Source: Siderastrea radians
Taxonomy: Eukaryota > Cnidaria > Anthozoa > Scleractinia > Rhizangiidae
Length of the DNA stretch: 64,000 bases
Assembly: GCA_964017195.1 (NCBI GenBank)
Contig: OZ024898.1
Coordinates: 1,598,001-1,662,000, forward strand
Direction: 5' to 3'
A model generated the notes under the pieces. It was not told the DNA's origin. It made no database searches and saw nothing but the letters and a program-made list of their open reading frames with translations. A program made the position numbers and the translations under genes. Shown here in pieces: positions 1-12,292 of the stretch (positions are counted from its first letter, which is position 1; each line of letters starts with the position of its first letter).

Positions 1-5
1 GTGGT

Positions 6-53
6 AGATGATGATGTCGATGATGATAATGATGATGATGATGATGATGACAA
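6..53. repeat. GAT microsatellite
   Basis: Interrupted (GAT)n tract just downstream of gene A exon 9, inside what should be its intron 9. The Asp-rich reading frame across it is a repeat artefact. Confidence 0.8.
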
Positions 54-136
54 TGGGTACTTTGGATGTAAGATAAAAAAATATGATCACTCCTTTTGTT
101 GTCAAAACTTGGCTTCTACACTTGTGTTCTCATTAC

Positions 137-3100
137 CTCCACAACGACGACTTTCAACTTTCTTCCTACCAACGTTCCTCCGGGGTTTGAGGTCTGGACG
201 TTATGGGCGATGTTTTCAAACATCATGATTCCTTGATTTGTATTCCACGTACCTATCTAAGAAAAAGAAATATAGAGCAACAAAGGGTATGTTACACAAA
301 AATGCCTAGTTTGCTGGAACTTTCCAAAATCAATTCGATAAATGTACTTACTTTTTCAAAGGAATTGTTTCGGAGGTTTAAAATTTCCAGTGCGATTCTT
401 CTTCGATTTCCTTGCTCATTAAATTGAACAGTTCCTGTCAAGCCATCTAGACTAACCTGAAAGAAAAAACACAAATTTAAATAAGAAAAGGGAACACACA
501 ATTAAGGTAAGAGGTAAATTACACGCAAACTGTTTACCTTTCTCAAGCAAGATAACATCGCATCTCTGTCTTTTGAATCAATGGCAGACCCATTCATGGA
601 CAAGCATGGCTCTGTGTTTAACGCCAGATATACAACGTGAACGGCGTCATAAACAAGTGCAATTTCTTCCTAAGAAGGAAACAAACGTATATGATCGAAC
701 GTTTGATATCTTGTAAGCACTTGCAAGAAACTGGAGGCACCATTAACGAGTCCCCAAAATATACTATGTATTCAAAATCATCGTGACTGAAATAGCTACT
801 AAAATGATATTTATCAGAAACAAAAACATTAGCCTAGTGTGTTCAAGTTGCAGTCCATTTCCATTCTAACGATCTGCAGTCAAACACACTTCATTATACT
901 GTAGTTTTAGAGAACTGGAAAAGTACTTGTAAACGAAATTGAATTGGTATTGTTGGGTTTCTTCTAATTGTAACGTTGTCTTTTAGTTTTTAAAATTAAA
1001 CCTAAAAATAGGAGACAGGGCCCCTTTAGCGTTTCCACCTTTATTTTCAAACAAAAAGGTAACATCATACCTTGTTGCTATCACTGAATTTGTCCAGCTG
1101 GTTTGAGGCGAATCCTTTAACGTATGGAAGTTTCATTGCTAAAACCACATTATTTGGGTGAGACCTTAAGTTCACTGGCACCTAAGTTGGAAAAAGAAAG
1201 AGTGAATGTCTTACTTTTTAGTAACTGTTTGTCCTTGTTTTGCAAGGAAGGTTTTGTATACAAATATTGCAGTATTCTTTTCAATTTTTCATTCCTTTTC
1301 GTGTTTTTATTTTGCCGAAATTTCTGATTTATATCCTTGAGATGGGCTATGTCTTCAAGTAGACATTAATAAACCAGTTACCTTGACAAAATTATCAAGA
1401 AACGAGCTATGAACTCCGTGACCCCCCCTCTATAAACATCGGGCGCTCATCTTGTGTTGTCGTTTTTCGTTCCTAGAACAGACTAACATTACTTTTTCCC
1501 CTAGGGAAAATGTCTATTCACTGTAAAGCTATCTCCATTTGGTAAATACCTGCGTCACTCCTTACATCTGGGTGAAAATCAGCTTTTTCAGTAAACCTGG
1601 AGTAGGTGAGATGGTGTACAACAAAATATCTCGCACAACGCTCGTTAGAAACTATTACAGTACCGCACTATAAGTTCCATAAGTTAAAGCTCATACGGTT
1701 ATCAGACCTGTCCCTGAATTATCCATGTATGGCCTTTTCTGTAACGGCAAGGTTCCTGAAAAAAGAAACAAGAACACAAAACAAAACAAACAAGCAACAA
1801 ACAAACTAACTGAGAGACATGTCCATAAATAACACACACCTGTTGTCCAAGATAAGTTTACGATAAATTTTAATAGAAAAACAATCTAATAAAAAGTGCA
1901 ATGTTTACACACGGTGGCCGCTGAATGTGATACTTTTGCTTATTTATTATATGGCTAAACTAGTCCGCGCTGAAAAGGAGCTTTCTTATTGGTTCCCTGA
2001 GCGGTCCGAATTTTCCTATACGGACCGCTCACGAAAAGATCTCACTAAATCGCGAGAAAGAGTGTTTCATCAGGATATCCAAACCCCGAGAAGTGGGTTG
2101 AAAAACGAGGCGCAGCCGAGTTTTTTTGACCGACTTCGAGGTGTTTGGATACCTGATGAAACACTCTTTCGAGTTTATGATATGGCCTCTCAAACCATTC
2201 ATAATTCCTGGAGAAATTCAAAGCAAAAGTTCGCAAAATTTTATGCTTATTACGATCCGGTATCCAAACCACCGTCACGGTAGTGATTTCCTTTGTTTTC
2301 TCCTTATGAATTATTAATAACTTTGAGAAAAAAGTTTCCAATACGGACCTCACACTAGTTCAATAACATATATACCTAATTCAATAAAGGTTGCTTTGGC
2401 AATTGGTCATTGGCAATTGGGCAATGGGCATTTGGGCATACGGAACACAATGCAATGCTTTGCTTGAGTGACCGCCAAACAATAGCTTCCCAATGCGCAA
2501 TTGCCCAATGCCTAAAGCAACCTTAATTGAGTTAGGTATATATGCTACTTATCTTTAGATTACAGCCGCAGTGGGCAGACCAGGCCTTTGAACCTTGATT
2601 CGGCTGTTAGGATGACTCGCCATGATCATCGTGGTCAAACGTACGACGCATGCGCAGTCATCGCCATAATTTTGCCAATAAAATTAAAGACAAACGTGGA
2701 AAGCTTTACTTTTACAGCGAAACTTAACCCCTTTTCTAAAAACGTAAGCTTCTTACATTGAGTATGTGTTTTAAATGGGGTAACTGTCATCCACAAGTTC
2801 TGTCGGCGAGAAATTTGCTTCGTCAGGACATTTGCTGTATCGTTTTTTTACGAACTTCACGGTAATAAGCGTTTGAATTGATTCAAACTTCAAGGCTCTG
2901 AAAGCCGTAAGTGTCGTAACTTTTGCATTTGACCGCTGTAAAAGGCGGTCCTTTATTTTTCAGGAAGTTGGTATTTTCTTTGTAAACTCATCTCTTGCAC
3001 AACCAATGATTTTTTTTTTGTAACCACGGGCGAAGTACGGAATGCCTGAAATCTTGATTAGCCCACGACCACAAAACATCATGAAAATGTGTGCAAGAAA

Positions 3101-6100
3101 TGAGATTACAGACGGAGGAGATACCAATTTCCTGAGGTATTTTAAAAATCATTTAACTCGGCATCGCCTTTGGGTAGTAGGCTTATAATCCCTCTTCGCT
3201 GAGAAATGTATAGACTTTCTTTTTCATTTCCAGTATATGACTGAAGCTCTTACTTAACTCCTCAGATCAAAGAAAGGTAAAAGGTAAAGGTAAAGTCGTA
3301 CGGAGGCCCACACAGCAGAGCTTAACCGATTTCTGTAGCATGAAGCAACTGAGCGTATTGCTATTCCCCCCTGGATGGGATGCTAGTCTATCGTAGGGTT
3401 ACCCCCAGCAGTATGTAGCCGGTACTCATTTATGCATCTCGGTGGAGAGAGGCAATTTGGAGTAAATGTTTTTGCAGGGACTGGGCGTCGGACCACAGAT
3501 CTTCAGATCTGAAGTCCAACTCGCTAACAACTAGACCACCGCGCCCCTAGAGTAAAATTTTATTCAGCACCCTGAATAAAATTCCACGACAAACCCATCT
3601 TCACCATGAGATTTCTGATGTAAAAGTTGTATGTTAGGGATGTTGCAATCGCACAGCAGGGAAATCTTCTGTAAGAGAACGATTACAGAAACGAGAAAAA
3701 AACAAATTCCTTTACGACGTTTAGTTACCTTTCCCAGCAGAATTTTAATGTTTTTCGTGTCCGTGTCAATAAGAACAACTTCAGGATCAAGGTGTGCAAT
3801 TTTTTCCATGGCTCTTAATATTGGTGCCGCGTGATCTTCAGTTTTCTCCTGCTCAGTAAGCTGAACAAAATCCACCGTCAGCTCTGAATTCTGGGAAATG
3901 GCGTAGAAATACCCAGCTTCGTGTAAACGAGTTTCTAAGCAAAATGATAACAAATAGAAATAGGAGCAAATATATTTTCCTTCTGTTGTTGTTTTACAAT
4001 TTCGTTTACGACTAAAATAAATGGGATATAAATGGAACATTTCCAGCCATTTTTACCTAGCCTGAGAAAACAGCCGACGTTTCACGAGGTCGCCACTTCA
4101 TCCCTCGCAAAACGATGTCTAAGTAACGTGCGCAGAAATTCCATACTGATGACGTTCACTACCCAGATCTTGGTAGTGCTTCTGATTGGTTGAAAGAAAA
4201 TTCCAACCAATCAAAAGCACTACCAAGATCTGGGTAGAGACACGTCATCAGTATGGAATTTCTGCGTAAACAAGAAGATCCTTATATTTTGCCACCAAAG
4301 TGGTCTGCTCGTGAGCCTGGGTGTCCTGTACAACAACCCCGAGATCTCGTCCGAGGGATGGTCATTTATTAAAGCTATTGTTATTTATGGCCCAGTCCAC
4401 AATAATGCATCATTGTTTGGAAGCGCATACTTTTGAACGCGTATTTGCCAACCATTAACACTAGAAAGATCGAAAAAGGGAAGGTTTGTCGATGAAAATG
4501 GAGGTTTTCGAAAATTCGCTCCAAAGTGGAGAGAGAGGTCTATCTTTCTGGTATGGACGGCAAAAACGCGGAGCTTTCCGGAAACACTGACGTCCCAGCC
4601 TATTATGTAGTCGAAGAAAGAATCTCGGGTGCCGTTGAAGCGTGCTCACAAGGTAGGAAAAAGTTCCGAAAAAAGCCTGGGAATCATTAAACGATCTTTC
4701 CATACAGATTTTAATCACTTTCGTAGTGAAAATGCAGACTTTTTAATTTCATCGTTTTTGAGGCACTAAAGACGAAGGTTTTGGAAAGGGCATCATTGTG
4801 GACGGGCCTTGTATTTTCCTTAGACTACAATATTGGAACATGAATTCGGGCAGTTGCAGTAATTTAAAACAGTCAAAAATGCCTATTGCAGTGTGTTATG
4901 TAAATAAAACAAAGAAACAAACACAAGCATACATGTAAAAGATAACCAAACAAGTAAAAGGTTATAAAATGCAATGAGAAACAGCAAAAACATAAAGAAC
5001 AAGTAAAAAAAAAACTGAAATTTTTCATTTAATAAAACTAAAATGTAGACCATTTTTACCGTCGTATACTAGTGCAATCTTTTTCCATTGAAATGAGTTG
5101 AGTAAGTCAAGTGAGGCATGCGCGTAATCCCTGTATCCCGCTGACATCTTCACCACTTTTTTGCATTGATCGAGTTGCGTGCTGTCTCCATAGAGACGGA
5201 TGAGAGGAATGCCGGTTACTGTAGAGAGTGCACATGCGGATGTCTGTGTGTGGCTTCTTTCGAAGAGTGCAATGACATTTTGTAGAAGAAATGCTGAAGC
5301 TGAAATTCAGATTATTTAAGAATTATTCACCATTGTTGCTATTATAACTGATCATATTTCTTCGCCACAAATTGAAGGATTAAACCGGTTTATTAAACAA
5401 AATAATGGATAATGGATAAGAAATGAGATTTATATTGTTGATAATTGAATGATCACTTACGTACTGTATACTAAATCATTTATCACGTAAAAAGCCTCAA
5501 AAGGATGAATTTCCTAGTTGGTGAAGTATGATCGTCTGAAATGACATTGACTTACGTCTGGACAGCCTGTGCGGAAGTCATCACCATAGTCGAGTGAATC
5601 GTCAGTAGATGTTATAAGTTTCTAGCCGTTGTCCTGATTGGACGACGAACTCACGATGCTGTTAGTCGATTTTTGGTAAAATTATTTGATCTATTGTTAG
5701 TAAAATTAGTCGGTTTGTCTGTTGTTTGTCTGTCTTGTTGTTGTCGTCAGTAAGTCGTTTGTAAGTTCATATAGTTGTTGGAAACGCTTCATAGAATCCT
5801 TTTAGTTTTTTGGGGTACCAAATTTCTTATTTTTTAATTTAAATATATTTTCGACAGCACACATGTAAAGTAATAATAATAATAAAAGGAAGAAGAAGAA
5901 GAAGAAGAAGAAGAAGAAGAAGAAGAAGAAGAAGAAGAAGAAGAAGAAGCAGGAGGAGGAGGCGGAAAAGAGTTGAATAGGGAAGGACTAGAAAGAAATG
6001 CAGGAACTATGCTTGCAGGTAGAGCACCCAAAAAACACATTACAATATAGTACGTCAAAATTAATACGCTGAACTGCAGTCGAATAAAAATATCTTTATA

Positions 6101-6520
6101 TCTTACCTTGACTGAAAAGGCTGATGTTTTCTGATACATTATAGGTTTGAAAGACTACTGAAACATTGTTGAACCTAGACTTGTTATTGAGAACGAAATT
6201 TACTGCATCATACTCTGTTAAATTGCCATCGAAAAGACCTGCATAAGATGGGAAAAAAACAAGGAAACAATGAAGTTTAAAAAGTCATTCCAAACCGATA
6301 CTATCACAAATCAACCATAAACTATAGGTGTAATCGGCTACCAGTCCTTCTCACTTGTCAAAATTGACTATAAAAACAACTGGTTTAAGGTGAGATTAAA
6401 ATAAGTGTATTTGTTTTAAAATAATAAGCACTTACCGATGGTAAACATTCGGTGTTCTGAGCTTACCCTTCGTATTGAGATAATAATTAACAGTGTAATG
6501 TAGACGATTCTTCCTTCCAT
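137..6520 (-). CDS. Gene A: ionotropic glutamate receptor, 5' nine exons (partial)
   Basis: First nine exons of an iGluR; the rest lies beyond the left edge. Exons, in transcript order: 6436-6520, 6107-6238, 5060-5293, 3729-3934, 1708-1755, 1071-1181, 538-669, 352-456, 137-256. They sum to 1173 nt (391 codons), stay open, and all junctions are GT-AG with the same phases as genes B and C. The start is the ATG at 6520, followed by a hydrophobic stretch (YITLLIIIS) that fits a signal peptide. The product is the extracellular amino-terminal, LIVBP-like domain: exon 3 holds TGIPLIRL, exon 4 LHEAGYFYAIS, exon 8 the family hallmark LDGLTGTVQF. Exon 6 is 15 nt shorter than in B and C (in frame). It is more diverged from B and C than they are from each other. 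The ligand-binding and channel exons cannot be judged here. Confidence 0.88.
2055..2176. mobile_element. Hairpin MITE in gene A intron 4
   Basis: Arms AGAAAGAGTGTTTCATCAGG and its inverse before TTTCGAG close around a GC loop CGAGGCGCAGCCGAG. No coding. The loop motif recurs in other foldback elements of the window (see findings). Confidence 0.55.
2367..2544. mobile_element. Short foldback MITE in gene A intron 4
   Basis: Inverted ends CATATATACCTAA / TTAGGTATATATG with the next block (AAGGTTGCTTTGGC / CTAAAGCAACCTT) also inverted; about 35-bp arms, non-coding interior with AATTGG/CCAATG runs. Confidence 0.6.
2545..3276. other. Gene A intron 4, remainder
   Basis: No gene or convincing repeat structure seen; AT-rich intronic sequence between the MITE and the SINE. 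Confidence 0.5.
3277..3548 (-). mobile_element. tRNA-derived SINE in gene A intron 4
   Basis: Read on the minus strand: a tRNA-like head from 3548 (GGCGCGGTGGTCTAGTTGTT, an A-box) and a degenerate anticodon arm, then a body (GGTTACC, CATCCCATCC), ending in a short TTTACC repeat tail next to 3280. Head, body and simple tail together are the hallmark of a SINE. The B-box is eroded, so this copy is probably dead. Confidence 0.65.
4131..4266. mobile_element. Hairpin MITE in gene A intron 3
   Basis: Near-perfect inverted arms of about 60 nt: CGCAGAAATTCCATACTGAT at the left and its complement at the right, with the inner block CTACCCAGATCTTGGTAGTG also inverted around a short AAAG-rich loop. Non-coding. 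Confidence 0.75.
4267..5059. other. Gene A intron 3, remainder
   Basis: No additional gene or repeat recognised; the only long frame (4461-4718, minus) lacks family resemblance and is treated as chance. Confidence 0.45.
5888..5950. repeat. GAA microsatellite in gene A intron 2
   Basis: About 20 uninterrupted GAA units, followed by GCAGGAGGAGG. It creates a spurious poly-Ser frame on the minus strand. Confidence 0.9.
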
Positions 6521-6634
6521 CTTAACTCACTAAAATGAAAGAAAATGGAAACTGAATTAGAAAAATGACACCAAAGCACGTTAAAATAGTAAAATCCACC
6601 ATTTTGTAAATTGGATAACTACAAAACCACACCA

Positions 6635-6873
6635 GGGGCCCGTTTCTCGAAAGTCCTTTTCGGACCCGGAGCTATATTTTAAAATCAAAATCTAAGTACA
6701 TTGGCATAGTTTTTAGCCACCATAGTAGCCCGACTTGTTTTATCAGCTCGTTTTAAGTTTTATCGCTTAGCTTTTAAAACCAACAAAATTTGAATCTTTA
6801 ATGTAAACATCGCGCACATAAAATAGCTTTCCGGGCCCGAAAAGTTATGGAGACTTTCGAGAAACGGGCCCCA
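6635..6873. mobile_element. MITE upstream of gene A
   Basis: 239 bp with inverted ends GGGGCCCGTTTCTCGAAAGT and its complement, and inner GGACCCGG / CCGGGCCC. Non-coding. It lies about 115 bp upstream of gene A's start codon, so it may sit in or next to the promoter (inference). Confidence 0.75.
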
Positions 6874-8540
6874 GGAGAGCTAAGAAAACGGTGTGTACAC
6901 GTATGATTTGCTGTTCAAAGTTTGCGGGATGTAGTTATGCTAGAATGAGTACGCTCACCTTGCAGTCGTTTCCAAGCTTCCTCGTGCACTGTGACTTAGT
7001 AGTACAAACAACTGCAACAAAAATCAACGATACCTTTCTACGAGTGTTTATATATAACAAGCTATATTTCGAAATGTGTATCTTTTTGTCTGTAATAATT
7101 AATGACCTTCATTTGTATTTTAACCCCTGTACCTCATAACCTGCCGAGTTTACTTCAAAGAAAAACTGAGATGTTTTCAATTTTTAATGATGTATTGTTT
7201 TGCGAGGGAGTAAAATGCAAATTTCTTGAAGAGAATTCCATATAATGTAAAGGCAATGCTTTCTGGTTAGTAGCTAATGCCTAATAAGAAATTGTCAGAA
7301 GTTTACTGCCTGCAGCTTCAACTTTGCGATAAGCATTTCTTTGTTTACCTACAAGTCAAGCTAAGAATCTAGGACTGATGGAAAATATATTTAATGAAAG
7401 AATAGGTGTCAGAACATCAAACGGTAAGAAATGAGAGTAGTTACTTTGTTTATTGAAAACTGCAAGAAATAGTGTGTTTTGCTGTTAATGAAATACTTAA
7501 ACCTACTTTGTGTTCCCTCTCACTCCTAATAGTGGCCAAAGTAAAACTTCAAGAAAAATCCCAAATTTCATTCTTTTTCAAATCCTGCAAAACAAATAGC
7601 ACCTTACGAAAGTATTGCCGTGCTTAAGAGATTTCATTTGAATGGTCACACTATATTTTTCCCACAAACTCAAAAGTTAGACGAAAGTGACAATTTCAGT
7701 GGAGGAAGTTATTGAATAATGAAATCATCGTATTGCAAATCGATTTCCCGGATAATTAAAGAAACAAATGAAATGAAACTGCACATCAGTGGGAGCAGAC
7801 AGCATCGTGAAAACTAAGTGAAGAAGCTAGAGTAAGAGATTCACGGATAAAGTGTCTCAATAATACTTACTTGTTGTTTCGTCAAGTGTCCAGACAAGAT
7901 TATGTACAGCATAAACCAATTCAAGTTGAAAATTACTTCTCGTGCCGCTATAGTAACACCTGTCAACGGCTTGAAGTGAGCATAATATGAATACAGAACT
8001 TGTACCACCCGCGTATTTCTTAACCAGAAATTTTCACAAAGTATGTCAGCCAAGAGTTTCAATTAAACAACCAAAAATATAATTTCATTGAACAATACTG
8101 CTAAAATGTGTTTACCCTTTGTTATATCTATGAAGTTTTTAAGTGCTATTGTATGACATTCTTCTTCTCCCAAATCTATCTAGTGATTTTTAAATCCGTG
8201 GTTTCCTAAAGCGATCGTCGGGGGCATTGCATGCATCACTTGTGGGTAATACTCACTCCTATATTTGGTCGTGTTTTGATCCATATTGGGATTCCGATTT
8301 TCTTGGTCATACAAAGATGCCTATTCTAGCTTTCGCTTGTCTTAACCAAAGGACGCATTCGCACCTTTTACCAAATGAAGTTAACTTTATTAACTTGTTC
8401 AGTATTTATATTAATACTTATTAATAGCGGTGGCCATAACATCGACATAAATTTAGCAAACAGCTGGGTGGATCTGAATACTATTCATAAAAGTTTGCCT
8501 TTATAACGCGCTTTCTGTTGGCTTCACGGAATTGAATATT
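6874..8540. other. Intergenic between gene A and W copy 1
   Basis: AT-rich; no protein family or structured repeat recognised on either strand. Confidence 0.4.
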
Positions 8541-10040
8541 TAACAATTATTCTACGAGGGCGCGCGCACCGAGTTGGTTGTGAACATTCAGCAAGCCCGA
8601 GTAGAATAAATGTTTTATTAAAAACTTAACTGCTGTTTAAAAAAAAGTCAAGAAAGAAAGGCACAAAATGAGAAAAGAGATAAGAGAGAGAAAAAGGGAA
8701 CAAGAATCGATCACATGACTGAGCGAAAAAGGCGCCAAAACCTTGCAAACTGTTGCAGCGTTTCATTGCAAAGCTGAATGAATCAATGAAACTGCTCGAA
8801 AGTGAACGAAGTGGTACAAGTTTTGGAAAAAAAATCTTCTTATTATTAGCTCTGAAATATGGTACGTGTTTGATTTTCCCTGAAACATTGTTGTAATCAT
8901 CGTTTAAAGCGGATTGAAGCTGTACGATTTCACCATATTAGTTGCTGGAGAGCTGGAGTTGAAACGGAACAAGTTTGTAATCCGTTTCACAAAGGAGCCA
9001 TCATGTCCGTGTTTGATCAAACTGATCGAGGACAGAACTAATTTGAACTTGAAGAGGTAATTTCTATGCTGCTCAGAAGTAAGATCACTGTAGCGAGGAA
9101 CATTATAATTCACCATCATAGTTGTTAAACGCAAAGCCCAAAACGCAGTTGTTCTCGGTTTAGAGGTTGCGGACGAAATGGTAAAAACAACACTCAAACA
9201 ACTGGGAAAGCGATTCAACTCCAGTTGCATGGGATCCGATTTCTAACTGAACACTTCGATCTGTTGGAACACAGAGCTACAACGAGTACAGGTAAACCAC
9301 TAGTGTCAATTTTGCGTGTTATAGCCGAAAAAAATTTCGCCCTTCCTTCCTTCTTGGTATTTTGTTTAGTACTTGTTTAGATTGCTTCATGATTTTCGTG
9401 CCGCCTCGCCATGAATGCATGATAGTTTTAATTGAAAACCTTTATTTAACCACGATCTGTTTTAAAGCAAATACATGCTTGAGGGATCGTGTGTACGTGT
9501 GACTAACTACCTACCTAAGAAAAATTAATATTACATTGTAATAAACTAAAATAAACGATATTATGTTTTAATAATTAAATGCTTCTGCCCTATTTCACTG
9601 TGTTTTATTTCATGTCTTGTCTTCATATTTTAAAGTGAAATGCCGTCCTGATAAAACCTACCGTTTGTTCAATTTTAATGATCGACGTGACGATCGATGA
9701 AAGAAATTAATTGTAAACGCAACGCTTAATGCTTAAATTTCTATTTCTGCACAGTTTCTTGTTGTCTTAAAAAATCAAGCACTACGAACCAATTTTGATT
9801 TGTGTCTTAGTGACGCTGTTGGAATTTCTGCTTAATTTAAACTCGCTGCAAAGTGTTTTTTTCCCGTCCATTTTTCTCGCCGGGTTGCTCGCGAAGAAAA
9901 AACTTTCAGCTCACTTTGTTGTTGAGTGTTCTGTATCATTGACCATATTTGGTTGCAGCAGGTATATGAGCTGATAGCGTAGCTCCGTTTAGCTAATCAA
10001 AATGCCAGAAATCCAATATACCTAGTCCAGTTTTTAATAA
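8541..10040 (+). mobile_element. W element, copy 1 (old)
   Basis: About 1.5 kb homologous along its length to three other copies at 36832, 38252 and 41312. It begins AACAATTATTCTACGAGG and ends TAGTCCAGTTTTTAATAA. The first-end hairpin is partly deleted (the GATATC palindromic arms are missing) and the body has several indels, so this is an older copy. Frames that stay open in copies 2 and 3 are broken here. Confidence 0.7.
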
Positions 10041-10920
10041 GTGTTGTTATAAGTTTTACTCATGTAACGAGCACTGTAATTGGTTGCTTAACCGTTTTAG
10101 ATGAGGTTATGTGAACACCGGTATGAAGTCAAGCAAAATTTGTCTGACTTTATATTATTTATTTATTTATTCATTCGTACTTACGTGGACTGGTGTCAAA
10201 AACAAGGGAGTTTGGAAAAATTCGTAAAATTTATCTATACGGCCGTCTACCGCTTGAATTCACGCAAACTTTCGAAGCTTTCCAAATCCTCTCTCGTGTT
10301 TGCGTCGGGCTATATAAGCACACCGTTTTCTATTTCATTTAGCGGGCTGGGAGGGAAGGTTGTGGGTAAGGGGGGGGGGGACGTTTTTTTGCGAGTTAAA
10401 AATTTCGTTCTCTCGTTCTCCTTTTGTTCTTCCATAGCATTTTAGCAAGACATCAGTTTTGTTTCTTCATGTTGATTTTTACGACTGAGATGAGACCTTC
10501 TCACCATTCCGCCTCTGTCGAATCCCTCGCTGGTGTAAACAAACTTTAACAGTTACCAGGCAACAGCACAATGACGAAATCTCATATTTATTTAACGTCG
10601 GTATTCTTGATTCTCTTACATGTTGGTGCAAATTTATGATTACGTAATGTGAAAGGTTAAACTATTTGATTAATTTCTATTTACAAATCTCAGCGATTGC
10701 ACTACTGTAAATCTATCACCTTGAACATCAAGATCGCCGAGATTGATGTTTTGTCTTCGTTTGCTATGGTAAAATATAAGATTCTCAAGTTCTTAAGTTC
10801 ACGGGTTTCCAAAAACCCATCATATTCAGCTGTGCTCTAAAAAGTACCACGATATCGGCGTAGCTACAGCCTTGTGTCATTTAAAACTAACACGCGTTGC
10901 CCCACCACGCCTCGTTGGTG

Positions 10921-11346
10921 GGGAAGTACTTCATGTTAATTCCACATATAGCTTCCCTAATAGTTAACAAATAGATTCCATGTTGCCGTGCGTCTGTTCA
11001 GTAAGACATCACAGATGACGTCAAAATGTGGTGAGACCAAAAAAGTGGCACACGAGCCGTTAGGCGATTGTGTCACTGATGTTCTTACCACATTTTGACG
11101 TCTTCTGTGATCTATTACTGAACAGATGCACGGCAACATGGAATCTATTTGTTTTATATAATAGAGAAAAAAAAAGTTGCCAATGATAACGACATCTATG
11201 TGTCTGTTCTCTAATAGATCATAACTAAGAACCAATAAAAACGCGCGTAGAATTCAGCATATTATGTAATCGCTTTATATATAGCTTCCCAACTTTCTTG
11301 AGTTCCTTGGCTTACTATATGTGGGCTTAACATGAAGTACTTTCCC
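10921..11346. mobile_element. Nested foldback elements
   Basis: An outer inverted pair (GGGAAGTACTTCATGTTAAT at 10921 and its complement ending 11346) encloses an inner inverted repeat 10966-11153 with about 65-nt arms (AACAAATAGATTCCATGTTG...). The inner arms contain TGACGTC. Non-coding MITE-in-MITE arrangement. Confidence 0.65.
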
Positions 11347-12224
11347 GCTGATGCCCATTTACAGCAGACCCGTACTGTCTCGAACTCTCAGAGAAAACGA
11401 AAAATGTTTTGAGGTAACAGGGTTTCGACTCGGATAGCGAAAGTGGTGTCAAATATCGTATTTTTTAACAACTATGCTATAAAACGCTGAAATGTTTTAA
11501 ATGTCTTCATTTGCAATACTGGCTTTTCATACTGTTTATTACTAGAGTGTTTCAGTTTGAACGTGTGGTCCACCATGTTGTACCCTGACAGCTGAAAGTG
11601 ACAACTTGAGGATCAAGTAATATATCGATTTAGCCAAGCCTAAAAGCGGAGCCGCCAAGGAATAAATTGGTGTTCGTTTCTCAAAAATAGTCCTGAAACT
11701 TTTCGGTCTGAAATATATTTCGGGGCTTTTTTTGGTTCGTTCGCTTCCGAAAAGTGTTTCTCAAAAAGCCCGAAAGTGTTCCGAATTGTCCTCCAATACT
11801 TTGGGGATCTGTTCTGTAAAACCTGGCATCAAACTGAACACATGTTTTACTCACGAGCCGTCTTGCTTGGTTTTTGCAATGTTTCCATATCCTGTCATTA
11901 AATGTCAAGGCTTGTCAAATCTCCTTGGATTATTGGCTGTTCGCTTGAATGAACTTCAAACGGCGCTCATTTACAACAACAAAATTTAAAGGGGTTATCT
12001 TCATCGCGTTCGGATGTTAACAAATAACATGAACTGCCGCTATTAGTCTGGTCAAAAATTTATGCAGGCATTTCACCGGCATTTTACTGGGATTATCCGA
12101 GAGAGAGGATTTTGGGAGCTTCGAAGCACTTGTAATAAACTTATCGACAAAAGGTCGCGTAGGTTTTTATAGCAGCCGGGAAAAAAATCGAGCGCTTTGA
12201 AGAACACTCATTACTTACCGGATA

Positions 12225-12235
12225 AAATAATAATA

Positions 12236-12282
<47 letters not shown>

Positions 12283-12292
12283 TGATGATGAT
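12225..12292. repeat. AAT/GAT microsatellite
   Basis: (AAT)n tract passing into (GAT)n, in the 3' flank of gene B. Confidence 0.85.

Noticed and set aside
9..228. Asp-rich frame at the left edge
   Set aside because: Microsatellite artefact; the stretch 137-256 is gene A exon 9 on the other strand.
1927..2353. Overlapping frames on both strands in gene A intron 4
   Set aside because: They mirror each other because the sequence is a hairpin MITE; no protein family resemblance.
5834..6139. Poly-Ser frame on the minus strand
   Set aside because: Produced by the GAA microsatellite; it overlaps gene A exon 2 in another frame.
7841..8062. 73-codon minus-strand frame upstream of gene A
   Set aside because: No start context, signal, or similarity; composition like the surrounding AT-rich DNA.
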